Below are positions 1 through 6,379 of a stretch of 8,602 bases of DNA, piece after piece. The notes beneath the pieces are model-generated. The model made no database searches, was not told the origin of the DNA, and saw nothing but the letters and a program-made list of their open reading frames with translations. The DNA is taken from assembly GCA_036003885.1 (NCBI GenBank), contig DASYSA010000381.1, positions 1 through 8,602 on the forward strand, read 5' to 3'. The position numbers and the translations under genes are program-made. Each line of letters begins with the position of its first letter. Within the stretch, counting starts at the first letter, position 1. This DNA is from DASYSA01 sp036003885. Lineage in GTDB: Bacteria; Acidobacteriota; Blastocatellia; UBA7656.

Positions 1-377
1 CACTCTTGCCTGACGAACACGCAGGGGGTTGAACTCTCAAAACCAAACGGGCTTTGCGGCCGAGAGCTCAAGACTGTTGTACTCAGCTACCTTGGGGAGA
101 ACGGCGGCGTTGATCCTCGCAACCCCAACGGGGTTGCGGCACCGTGATAGGTGTGATGCGACGAACTCACCAAAGATCGCATTTCCGCGAAACCGTCTCG
201 CGCCGATGCTGGCTGCAATCCGGGAGCTTTGGCCACAACCCCGTTGGGGTTGGGCCACTTGTTGCGGTTTTCCCAGGGTAGCTGAGTACAGCAACCCTGG
301 GCTTCGATGCGCAACCCCTTTGGGGTTGCACGTTGCGCAAGCCCGTTGGCGTTGCACACCCACGCCTCGGCTTGGAT
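1..377. repeat. gene-free region with a cluster of small palindromic repeats
   Basis: No convincing gene is seen here. Reading frames are open on both strands only because the repeats lack stop codons, and they translate to low-complexity Pro/Gly/Arg peptides. At least three short stem-loops share a CAACCCC-NNN-GGGGTTG core: 119-137 (8-bp stem, loop AAC), 231-256 (7-bp core extended by GGCC/GGCC) and 311-329 (8-bp stem, loop TTT). A degenerate fourth copy lies at 337-355. A separate inverted pair, core GTACTCAGCTACC at 79-91 and its reverse complement at 277-289, encloses the first two hairpins. The block lies just downstream of the proS stop codon, so it may fold at the 3' end of that transcript, but there is no T-tract typical of an intrinsic terminator. 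Confidence 0.75.
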
Positions 378-2111
378 TCAGGCTGTTCCTTCACCATTGA
401 GCCTTGTTCGAAGAGTAGTAACGATCGCGTCGACGGCGACGTCCTCCGACTGGCGCGCCGACCGCGTCATCAATTCAACTTTTCCCTCTTTGACCTTCTT
501 GCCCACGGTTATCCGATAAGGCACACCGATCAAATCAGCATCGTTGAACTTGACGCCGGCGCGCTCGTCTCGATCGTCCAGCAGAGCCTCGATCCCGGCA
601 GCTTCAAGCTCCGCGTAGATACGCTCGGCTGTCGCTAGTAACTCCTGGTCCTTGATGTTGACCGGAGTAATCACCGCGTGGAACGGAGCAATCGAAGTAG
701 GCCAGATGATCCCCGCATCGTCGTTGCCTGCCTCGACAGCGGCAGCAACCAAGCGTTCGACCCCAATGCCGTAGCTGCCCATCACAATCGGAACCTCACT
801 TCCATCGGCAAGCAACACTCTCGCTCCCATACTGTCGGAATACTTTGTGCCGAGCTTGAATATGTGGCCGATCTCGACCGCTTTGAAAACATCGAGCGTG
901 CCGTCGCAGTTGGGGCAACCCTCTCCGGCTTTGACGGTCCTTAGGCTCGCCCACTTGTCGACCTTGATATCCCGTTCGATCGACACCCCGCGGAGGTGAT
1001 GTTCGTCCTTATTGGCGCCAGTCGTCATGTCGCGGCGGTCGCGCAGCGATTCGTCGGCAAGCAACTGACTCACGTTGGGATGGCTCGCCGGCGTCACGCC
1101 CACCGCGCCGAGCGATCCGGCGGAAGCTCCAAGCGCAGTACGGATCTCTTCCGGCGTTGCCGGTCTCACGTTGATCGCACCTGTCGCATCTATGAGCTTG
1201 GTCTCGTTCAGGTCGTGGTCGCCGCGCATCAGCACCAGAGCCACCCGCCCGTCGAGCACGAAGACCAGGGTCTTTATCTGCCGATCCGCGGCTGCGCCTC
1301 CCGGAAAAGTGGTGAGGTCCTCGATCGTGCGAACGCCTGGGGTTGGAAACTCTTCAGGGCGAACTGGTCCCTCGCCATCGTGAGCCGCAGGGAGTCGTGA
1401 GGTGGCCTTCTCGACGTTGGCCGCGTAACCGCACTTTTCACACACCGCGATGTTGTCTTCGCCGGCGTTGGTGCGGACCATGAACTCCGTCGATTGGCTA
1501 CCGCCCATCGCTCCCGAGCTCGCCTCGACCGCGGTGTATTTCAGACCGCAGCGAGTGTAGATTCGACAATAGGCGTCGTACTGGTCCTGAAATGCTTTAT
1601 CGAGTCCCGCACGGTCGACGTCGAAGGAATATGCGTCCTTCATGGTGAATTCTCGAACTCGGAGCAGACCGGACTTAGGCCGGGCTTCGTCGCGGAATTT
1701 AGTCTGGATCTGATACCAGACTTGTGGAAGCTGTCGATAGGATTTGAGAGTATTGCGCGCGATCGAAGTAAAGACCTCTTCATGAGTCATGCCGAGGGCC
1801 ATGTCGGCGCCCTTGCGGTCGCGGAGTCGGAACATGTTGTCGCCCATGACTTCCCACCGACCAGATTCTTTCCAGACCTCCGCGGGATGAATCGCGGGGA
1901 GCAAGAATTCCTGCCCGCCGGCCCGATTCATCTCTTCCCGAATGATGTTGATCACCTTGAGGCGCACGCGCTGAGCGAGCGGCAATAGCGAATAGACGCC
2001 GGCGGTGAGCTGCCTGATGTAACCCGCGCGAACCAGCAGGCGGTGGCTGGCAACCTCGGCGTCAGCGGGGTCTTCGCGCAGGGTTGGAATGAACAGGTTG
2101 GACCATTTCAT
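378..2111 (-). CDS. proS: prolyl-tRNA synthetase (bacterial type with editing insertion)
   Basis: Class II aminoacyl-tRNA synthetase that charges tRNA-Pro with proline in the cytoplasm, using ATP. The 577-residue product has the usual bacterial length (E. coli has 572). It opens with the family-typical MKWSNLFIPTLRE. Motif 1 surroundings are near 71-87 (HPAEVWKESGRWE), motif 2 at about 139-160 (FRDEARPKSG...REFTMKDAYSF) and motif 3 at about 444-458 (MGSYGIGVERLVA). A YbaK-like insertion domain lies between motifs 2 and 3. It carries the lysine of QIKTLVF (K280) and GDHDLNETK, expected for hydrolysis of mischarged Ala-tRNA-Pro. Two CxxC pairs (C224/C227 and C399/C402) could bind zinc. The start at 2111 is chosen because AAAGGAG lies just upstream and the protein then begins like its family; an upstream ATG at 2225 would add 38 unrelated residues. 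The gene appears monocistronic. Confidence 0.97.
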   Translation of the reverse strand: MKWSNLFIPTLREDPADAEVASHRLLVRAGYIRQLTAGVYSLLPLAQRVRLKVINIIREEMNRAGGQEFLLPAIHPAEVWKESGRWEVMGDNMFRLRDRKGADMALGMTHEEVFTSIARNTLKSYRQLPQVWYQIQTKFRDEARPKSGLLRVREFTMKDAYSFDVDRAGLDKAFQDQYDAYCRIYTRCGLKYTAVEASSGAMGGSQSTEFMVRTNAGEDNIAVCEKCGYAANVEKATSRLPAAHDGEGPVRPEEFPTPGVRTIEDLTTFPGGAAADRQIKTLVFVLDGRVALVLMRGDHDLNETKLIDATGAINVRPATPEEIRTALGASAGSLGAVGVTPASHPNVSQLLADESLRDRRDMTTGANKDEHHLRGVSIERDIKVDKWASLRTVKAGEGCPNCDGTLDVFKAVEIGHIFKLGTKYSDSMGARVLLADGSEVPIVMGSYGIGVERLVAAAVEAGNDDAGIIWPTSIAPFHAVITPVNIKDQELLATAERIYAELEAAGIEALLDDRDERAGVKFNDADLIGVPYRITVGKKVKEGKVELMTRSARQSEDVAVDAIVTTLRTRLNGEGTA

Positions 2112-2125
2112 GGTAGCTCTCCTTT
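2112..2125 (-). promoter_or_regulatory. ribosome binding site of proS
   Basis: On the minus strand AAAAAGGAGAGCTACC precedes the ATG at 2111. The GGAG core, about 7 nt from the start, decides for this start over the in-frame ATG at 2225. Confidence 0.75.
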
Positions 2126-2211
2126 TTCCGTGTTGCCGATTTGCGCGGCTTGGCTCCGGATCGATGAGCAACAGAGCACAGTGGCCGATCCGAGGTGCAA
2201 CGGAATGAGAC

Positions 2212-2241
2212 AAGGTAGCAACCACGCGAGTTGAGCGTCAA
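2212..2241 (-). promoter_or_regulatory. putative sigma-70 promoter of proS
   Basis: On the minus strand a TTGACG (-35, at 2241-2236) and TACCTT (-10, at 2217-2212) are separated by 18 nt. The -35 box matches the consensus at five of six positions and the -10 box at the key T, A and final T. It would give a leader of roughly 90 nt before the ATG. The match is by eye; the -10 is weak, so this is a candidate only. Confidence 0.4.
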
Positions 2242-2248
2242 GCAAGGC

Positions 2249-2388
2249 AGTGCTGAGTACCGAGTGCTGAGAGCTGAGTACTGAGTTCTGAGTCCTGAGT
2301 GCTGAGTCCTGAGTGCTGAGTGCTGAGTCTTGAGTGCTGAGTCCTGAGTGCTGAGTACTCAGGACTCAGGACTCAGCACTCAGCACTC
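2249..2388. repeat. phased heptanucleotide array with a central strand switch (array A)
   Basis: Fifteen consecutive 7-nt units of the form AGTNCTG (main variants AGTGCTG and AGTCCTG, with a few degenerate ones) run from 2249 to 2353 without losing phase. Five more units in the complementary sense (AGTACTC, AGGACTC twice, AGCACTC twice) follow from 2354 to 2388, still in phase. The switch is centred on the perfect palindrome CTGAGTACTCAG at 2350-2361, so the right part can fold back on the left part as a hairpin of about 30 bp with few mismatches. The array lies between two genes read on the minus strand, and its right end coincides with the stop codon of the upstream gene (2387-2389). It resembles in style the short tandem repeated heptamers known from cyanobacteria. 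Confidence 0.95.
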
Positions 2389-2986
2389 ATCTCTTCCTTG
2401 CGAGGACGGCCCACGCAGCAGTTGTAGCCGCCTTCTCATCGGTGCGCCACGGTCGGCCCACCGCGGCCCCAAACTCGGAGACTCGTTCCTTCAGCGTTGC
2501 CACAGAGAAGCCCAGTTCCGCTGCCGCCGTTTCGTACAAATCGTCTTCAGCGAAGCAACGCCGAAAGAGCTTCAGCTTGTCGGCGCCCGTCTCGAGCGCT
2601 TCACGATACAACCTTCCCTCAGCGGCGTGCGCGCGAATGTGCGGGCTGCCTATCTTTGAGGGGTCTTGAAGGCTGCCGGCTACGAGACCCACGCCGGATA
2701 ACGTAAAGCCCGCTGTCCGTGCGTCGCGTGCCCACTCGGAGATCGCCTTCGAAGCCGTTATCCGGATTATGCGCGCCGTCTCCTGCACCGCTTCTTCGGC
2801 CTCGTCCCAGGGCAGGTCCATTACTACGTGATATGGTTGCCACGTGTCCGGTTCGTTCGAATCCGCGAGCATCAACTCCCCTCGCTTCAGAACTGCGGGA
2901 GATTTTGCGGGTCCACGAAGCAAAACTGCGATGGCTTTGCCTGTCTTCACTCGGAGGCCGATGCTGACTGAGATCGGGTTTTTCAT
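2387..2986 (-). CDS. conserved-looking protein of unknown function, 199 residues
   Basis: I do not recognise this protein. It has no signal peptide or membrane segment, so a cytoplasmic location is likely. The N-terminal part (about 4-60) alternates strand-like segments (ISVSIGLRVKTGKAIAVLL) with a charged stretch. Residues 61-95 look helical (EEAVQETARIIRITASKAIS). A second strand-like part (96-105, TLSGVGLVAG) precedes a long helical, acid and arginine-rich C-terminal half. The layout loosely recalls an RNase H or actin-like fold, but that is a guess without motif support. Codon use looks like a normal gene. The ATG at 2986 is the first plausible start, yet no Shine-Dalgarno sequence precedes it because heptamer array B begins at the start codon. 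The stop codon lies at the edge of heptamer array A. proS follows 275 nt downstream in the same direction, but with its own likely promoter. Confidence 0.75.
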   Translation of the reverse strand: MKNPISVSIGLRVKTGKAIAVLLRGPAKSPAVLKRGELMLADSNEPDTWQPYHVVMDLPWDEAEEAVQETARIIRITASKAISEWARDARTAGFTLSGVGLVAGSLQDPSKIGSPHIRAHAAEGRLYREALETGADKLKLFRRCFAEDDLYETAAAELGFSVATLKERVSEFGAAVGRPWRTDEKAATTAAWAVLARKR

Positions 2987-3068
2987 GGATTTAGGATATA
3001 GGATTCAGGATCTAGGATCTAGGATCTAGCGATCTTGGATTTTAGATTTTGGGTTTGGATTGCGGATA
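2985..3068. repeat. heptanucleotide array, TAGGATC family (array B)
   Basis: Seven-base units start at 2985: ATGGATT, TAGGATA, TAGGATT, CAGGATC, TAGGATC, TAGGATC, TAGCGAT. They then degrade into related heptamers (CTTGGAT, TTTAGAT, TTTGGGT, TTGGATT, GCGGATA) up to about 3068. The clean core is 2992-3026. The array overlaps the first two bases of the start codon of the gene at 2387-2986, leaving that gene without a visible ribosome binding site. Confidence 0.85.
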
Positions 3069-3255
3069 GTAGAGTCCGACTCCAAGCAGATCGCAAAATC
3101 TCAACGTCCGTTAATCCAAAATCCCTGGATCCTGCTAGTATAGGCGTGTCGCATCCAAAAGAATTGTTAAGAATGCGACATCGGACCTCGGATTTCATCG
3201 CTTGCGGAAGCGATGTGACGATCCAGGATGGATCTCCAGCAAGGACCGACAAGTG
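3069..3255. other. intergenic segment with two hairpins between heptamer arrays
   Basis: No gene is seen here. Two inverted repeats stand out. TGTCGCAT (3147-3154) pairs with ATGCGACA (3173-3180) across an 18-nt A-rich spacer, which could be an operator or a stem-loop. CATCGCTT (3196-3203) pairs perfectly with AAGCGATG (3208-3215) around a GCGG tetraloop. Neither is followed by a T-tract. The segment separates divergently read genes (unknown protein on the minus strand, sigma factor on the plus strand), so promoters for both should lie in or near it. Confidence 0.6.
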
Positions 3256-3290
3256 CTAAATCCTAGATCCTAAATCCTAGTTCCTAGATC
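3256..3290. repeat. heptanucleotide array, inverted relative to array B (array C)
   Basis: Five phased units CTAAATC, CTAGATC, CTAAATC, CTAGTTC, CTAGATC. Their reverse complement, GATCTAG, is a rotation of TAGGATC, so this is the same family as array B in opposite orientation about 190 nt away. Confidence 0.85.
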
Positions 3291-3302
3291 CTGCTCGGAC
3301 CG

Positions 3303-3329
3303 TAACCTTTCCGTGTCCCCGCAGTTTAT
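3303..3329 (+). promoter_or_regulatory. putative ECF-type promoter of the sigma factor gene
   Basis: TAACCTTT at 3303-3310 contains the AAC core typical of ECF -35 elements. GTTTAT at 3324-3329 lies about 16 nt after AACC, the usual ECF spacing. Its position, some 35 nt before the start of a sigma factor gene, suggests autoregulation, which is common in the family. Called by eye, without a matrix. Confidence 0.45.
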
Positions 3330-3348
3330 ACATGCAGAGGGATGGATG

Positions 3349-3354
3349 CAGGAG
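3349..3354 (+). promoter_or_regulatory. ribosome binding site deciding a TTG start
   Basis: CAGGAG lies 8 nt before TTG at 3363. The only in-frame ATG nearby (3342) meets a TAG at 3360-3362, directly before the TTG, so the gene must start at TTG or further inside. Confidence 0.7.
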
Positions 3355-3362
3355 AAACTTAG

Positions 3363-3902
3363 TTGACTGGGCCAGGAATAGACACGGCGGAGCGGCTTCT
3401 CATCGAGGCGGCCCAGAAGGATCCTGGCCGGTTCGCCGAGATCTACGAGCAGAACTTCGAGCGTGTCTTTGCATTCATCGCACGGCGGGTGGGTGACCGC
3501 ACCGCGGCAGAGGACCTCACCGCCGACGTATTCCACCAGGCATTCGCAAATCTTGCTCGATTCGAATGGCGAGGAGCGCCTTTCGCGGCGTGGCTCTTCA
3601 GGATTGCCCGGAATGCGATAATCGATCGTGCAAAGCACGCCGCTAAAGAAGCAGAGATTCCACCCATCCTCGATATCCCGACGGAAGACGGTCTCGAGGA
3701 GATTGAACAGCGCGCGCAGCTCTTTCGTCTTGTTGACGAGCTTCCGGCGGATCAGCGCCGCGTCATCGAGATGCGCTTCGCCGAGGAGAAGAGTATCCGC
3801 GAGATTGCGACGGAACTCGGGCGCACTGAAGGCGCCGTTAAGCAGCTTCAGTTCCGCGGTCTGCAAAATCTGCGCGCGCGGGTAGGTGATACGAATGGCT
3901 AA
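3363..3902 (+). CDS. RNA polymerase sigma factor, ECF (sigma-70 family)
   Basis: Directs RNA polymerase to alternative promoters. The 179-residue protein has the two-domain ECF layout. Sigma region 2 spans about 22-92, with DRTAAEDLTADVFHQAF (2.1-2.2) and WLFRIARNAIIDRAK (2.3-2.4, -10 recognition). A short acidic linker (95-118) follows. Sigma region 4 spans about 121-172, with LPADQRRVIEMRF and the helix-turn-helix SIREIATELGRTEGAVKQL for the -35. There is no C-terminal SnoaL-like extension as in ECF41, and no anti-sigma gene with a recognisable zinc motif follows. It starts at TTG and ends in TAA overlapping the ATG of the next gene by 8 nt, so the two are very probably translationally coupled. 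The downstream VOC protein, with its charged N-terminal helix region, is the best candidate partner; that is inference. Confidence 0.95.
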   Translation: MTGPGIDTAERLLIEAAQKDPGRFAEIYEQNFERVFAFIARRVGDRTAAEDLTADVFHQAFANLARFEWRGAPFAAWLFRIARNAIIDRAKHAAKEAEIPPILDIPTEDGLEEIEQRAQLFRLVDELPADQRRVIEMRFAEEKSIREIATELGRTEGAVKQLQFRGLQNLRARVGDTNG

Positions 3903-4869
3903 GGGAAGTTTGATAGAACAACTCGATCAGGCGGTGGAGGCAATGCTCGCCAATCCCGATGCACCGCTTCCACGTGTGAACGCGCGCGTCGCCGCGCCGC
4001 TTCGCATTGCGGCCGAGTTGCGACATCTTCCGCGCGCGGACTTCAAAGCGCGCCTTAAGGCTGATCTCGAAGGGAGGACTTCTATGACAACGACGGCAGT
4101 CAAAGCGATTCGGGAGGGTTTTCACACCATCACTCCCTATCTTATCGTCCAGGATGCGGCCGCACTGATCGATTTCATGAAGCAGGCATTCGGCGCCCAG
4201 GAACTTTATCGCGGAACGGGCTCGGCAGGAGGAATCCATGCCGAGGTCAAGATCGGCGACTCGATGGTCATGATCGGAGGAGGCGAAGTGTTGAGCCGGC
4301 CGTCGATGCCTGCGGCGATTCACCTTTATGTGAAGGACGCCGACGCCGTCTACAAGAGCGCGTTGGAAGCTGGCGCCGCCGAAATACGCGCGCCGGTGGA
4401 TCAGGACTATGGGGACCGCGAAGCGAGCGTGAAGGACCAAGCCGGAAACCTCTGGTATATCGCTACTCACAAGGCCACAGGACACATGCCCGAGGGGCTT
4501 CGTAGCGTTACTCCTTATCTGCATCCTCGCGGGGCGCCCCAGATGATCGATTTCCTCCAGAGGGCCTTTGGTGCAGAAGAGAAATTCCGACATCAGTCGC
4601 CGGACGGCGTCATACACCACGCTTCGATCGGGATCGGGGATTCGGTGATCGAAATGGGCGAGGCGCACGGCGAGGCGCAGCCGATGCCGACAACTTTCTT
4701 CCTGTACGTGGACGACGTAGATAGCCTGTACCAACGCGCAGTCGAAGCGGGCGCCGCCTCACAAATGCCGCCGGCCGACCAACCCTATGGGGACCGCGTC
4801 GCAGGAGTGACGGATCCGTTCGACAACGTCTGGTACATCGCCACACATATAAGGGACACACCGGTGTAG
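3895..4869 (+). CDS. two-domain VOC (PhnB/glyoxalase-like) protein with N-terminal extension
   Basis: A 324-residue soluble protein in three parts. Residues 1-63 are a charged, helix-prone extension ending in LRHLPRADFKARLKADLEG, a pattern I associate with segments near anti-sigma domains. Residues 76-192 form VOC domain 1 (TPYLIVQDAAALIDFMKQAFGA, HAEVKIGDS, HLYVKDADAVY, NLWYIATH). Residues 204-318 form VOC domain 2 (TPYL, FGAEEKF, HHASIGIGDS, DPFDNVWYIATH). The VOC fold covers glyoxalase, dioxygenase and antibiotic-binding proteins. Here the beta1 strand (TPYL) lacks the usual metal-binding His or Glu, so substrate or metal cannot be assigned. The ATG at 3895 is preferred over GTG at 3886 because GGTAGGTG precedes it at good spacing. 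It overlaps the sigma gene by 8 nt. A second, very strong start site lies inside at 4084 (residue 64), so two forms may be made. Confidence 0.88.
   Translation: MAKGSLIEQLDQAVEAMLANPDAPLPRVNARVAAPLRIAAELRHLPRADFKARLKADLEGRTSMTTTAVKAIREGFHTITPYLIVQDAAALIDFMKQAFGAQELYRGTGSAGGIHAEVKIGDSMVMIGGGEVLSRPSMPAAIHLYVKDADAVYKSALEAGAAEIRAPVDQDYGDREASVKDQAGNLWYIATHKATGHMPEGLRSVTPYLHPRGAPQMIDFLQRAFGAEEKFRHQSPDGVIHHASIGIGDSVIEMGEAHGEAQPMPTTFFLYVDDVDSLYQRAVEAGAASQMPPADQPYGDRVAGVTDPFDNVWYIATHIRDTPV
4071..4086 (+). promoter_or_regulatory. strong internal ribosome binding site and alternative start
   Basis: AGGGAGG at 4071-4077 stands 6 nt before an in-frame ATG at 4084, which is residue 64 of the VOC fusion protein. 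It is the best Shine-Dalgarno match in the window. Use of this site would yield a 261-residue protein with both VOC domains but without the N-terminal extension. Confidence 0.6.
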
Positions 4870-4946
4870 GATGTGCTGAAGCCCCTGCCTTCCTAAACAA
4901 CAGGCGTCCATGAGCATCTCGAGGAACGTAGAAGAGTATTGATCAC

Positions 4947-4960
4947 GCGGGGTGACCCGC
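4947..4960. repeat. short hairpin in the leader of the second VOC gene
   Basis: GCGGG (4947-4951) and CCCGC (4956-4960) form a 5-bp GC stem around GTGA, about 15 nt before the Shine-Dalgarno sequence. Too short to call a terminator. The rest of 4870-4988 shows nothing else clear. Confidence 0.35.
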
Positions 4961-4988
4961 CCAGACCAAGAGGCAAAGGAGAATATGT

Positions 4989-5456
4989 ATGAGCAGTAAA
5001 GTGAAGCCCATTCCGGAAGACCGCCAAAGCGTGACGCCGTACCTGGCGATCAAGAACGCCGGCGCCGCAATAGAATTCTACAAACAGGTATTCGGAGCGA
5101 CCGAAAAGATGCGCATGGCTGAACCCGACGGAAAAATAGGCCACGCTGAGATCGAAATCGGGAAAGCGCGGATCATGATTTCCGACGAGTATCCGGAAAT
5201 AGACGTTCTCGGGCCCCAATCGCGCGGCGGCTCCACGGTTGGCCTCCATATCCTGGTCGAGGACGTGGACACCGTGTTCAGCCGGGCAGTAGCTGCAGGT
5301 GCGAAACAGCTTAAACCTGTGAGCGATCAGTTCTACGGCGAGCGCTCGGGTCAACTGGCCGATCCCTTCGGCCACGTCTGGTACATCGGTACGGTCAAGG
5401 AGGATTTGTCCGACGAAGAGATTCAAAGTCGCTATGAAGCCCTGATGAAGCGGTAG
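4989..5456 (+). CDS. single-domain VOC (PhnB/glyoxalase-like) protein
   Basis: A 155-residue cytoplasmic protein covering one complete VOC domain: TPYLAIKNAGAAIEFYKQVFGATE (16-39), GHAEIEIG (51-58), ISDEYPE (64-70), HILVEDVDTVFSRAVAAGA (87-105) and DQFYGERSGQLADPFGHVWYIGT (113-135), then an acidic helical tail SDEEIQSRYEALMKR. It keeps two histidines, H52 and H87, that vary in its paralogues. Such proteins often act as dimers on small molecules, but the substrate cannot be told. The start ATG at 4989 follows AAAGGAG (4975-4981) by 7 nt; an ATG at 4985 is out of frame and ends after four codons. It lies 119 nt after the sigma/VOC pair and may share their transcript. Confidence 0.92.
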   Translation: MSSKVKPIPEDRQSVTPYLAIKNAGAAIEFYKQVFGATEKMRMAEPDGKIGHAEIEIGKARIMISDEYPEIDVLGPQSRGGSTVGLHILVEDVDTVFSRAVAAGAKQLKPVSDQFYGERSGQLADPFGHVWYIGTVKEDLSDEEIQSRYEALMKR

Positions 5457-5472
5457 TGGAGAGTTTTGACTC

Positions 5473-5498
5473 AGCGGCGGGCACGGAGACCCGCCGCT
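5473..5498. repeat. perfect 9-bp GC palindrome, REP-like
   Basis: AGCGGCGGG (5473-5481) and CCCGCCGCT (5490-5498) flank an 8-nt loop, 17 nt after the stop codon of the VOC gene. No T-tract follows. I recall similar AGCGGCGGG...CCCGCCGCT units as intergenic repeats in other soil bacteria. It could stabilise the 3' end of the upstream mRNA or separate it from the AraC gene. Confidence 0.6.
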
Positions 5499-5509
5499 AC
5501 AGGTTACTG

Positions 5510-5536
5510 TTGACGCCTGGGGTGCCGTTCTGATTT
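5510..5536 (+). promoter_or_regulatory. weak candidate promoter of the AraC-type gene
   Basis: TTGACG at 5510-5515 (five of six -35 matches) is followed after 15 nt by TGATTT. Transcription would start within a few bases of the ATG at 5547, which would fit the absence of a Shine-Dalgarno sequence there. The -10 is poor and the spacing short. Confidence 0.25.
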
Positions 5537-5546
5537 CCTAATTTCA

Positions 5547-6379
5547 ATGGCCTATCACACCTACAAGCCCGCTCCTCCGCTCTCCGATCTCGTGGAGACG
5601 TTCTGGCTCTACGAAGGATTCCCTCCAACTCACAGAAAAGAGCGCAAGCTTCCGGATGGCTCGATGGGGGTGGTCATCAATCTTCGAGAAGACAGGTTTC
5701 GGATCTACGACCGCCGGGATCACGACAGGTCTGAGACGTTTCGCGGCTGTTTGCTTTCCGGAGCGCAATCGGAGTTCATTGTAATTGACACGGCCAACCA
5801 GGCGTCCGTGATGGGTATTCATTTCAAAGCGGGCGGCGGATTTCCGTTTTTCGGAATGCCCGCCAGTGAGTTACACGATGTGCAGGTGCCATTGGACGCA
5901 TTGTGGGGAACTACGGCCGGCCAACTGCGCGATCAGTTGCTCGAAGCCAAAACCCCACAAGCGAGGTTCGTTATTCTCGAAGAACACCTGTTGGCACGAG
6001 CGACGAGGCCGCTCGTGCCGCATCCGGCGGTCTCATTTGCGCTTAAGGAGATCCGAAGCGCACCGCAGCACCGAACGATCTCGGATCTAACAGAACAAAT
6101 CGGCCTCAGCCCGCGACGATTCATTCAGCTATTTAGCGAGGAAGTTGGGCTGACGCCAAAGCTGTTTTGTCGAGTCCGGCGGTTTCAGCAAGTGCTGAAG
6201 TCGTTGCAGAACGGAGAGCTCAGTGCCCGTCAGATCGAGTGGGCCGACATCGCTTCGTCCTGCGGTTATTTCGATCAGCTCATTTCATTCGAGACTTCAG
6301 GGCGTTCTCGGGCCTCAACCCGACTGCCTGGTTCATGCTCCGGGGCCAGCATATCAATCATGTTCCCCTCAAGGATTGA
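5547..6379 (+). pseudogene. AraC-family transcriptional regulator, frameshifted in the DNA-binding domain
   Basis: Residues 1-150 form an N-terminal sensing domain of the DUF6597-like type (YKPAPPLSDLVETFWLYEG, KLPDGSMGVVINL). Residues 158-244 begin the AraC DNA-binding domain (first helix-turn-helix ISDLTEQIGLSPRRFIQLF, then WADIASSCGYFDQ). After residue 244 (base 6278) the frame is lost. The typical continuation AHFIRDFRAFSGLNPTAWF is present one frame away and ends at TGA 6377-6379. Adding a single G after 6278 restores a normal 277-residue protein. As it stands, the frame reads on into unrelated sequence to 6569, overlapping the next gene. The deletion removes the second helix-turn-helix, so the product should not bind DNA normally. 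It may be a real mutation or a sequence error. It sits between VOC genes and probably regulated them. No Shine-Dalgarno sequence is visible. Confidence 0.88.

Noticed and set aside
29..400. Several open frames on both strands of the left end
   Set aside because: They are produced by the palindromic repeats, have low-complexity composition, no ribosome binding sites, and partly overlap proS.
2249..2388. CRISPR array
   Set aside because: The repeats are 7 nt long and contiguous, with no spacers and no cas genes nearby.
3838..4734. Long minus-strand frame of 298 codons opposite the VOC fusion gene
   Set aside because: It is a shadow of a well-supported VOC coding region on the plus strand; its translation shows no domain and is rich in Arg and His.
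4985..4999. Four-codon frame overlapping the start of the VOC gene at 4989
   Set aside because: Too short to mean anything; the ATG arises from the sequence next to the true start.
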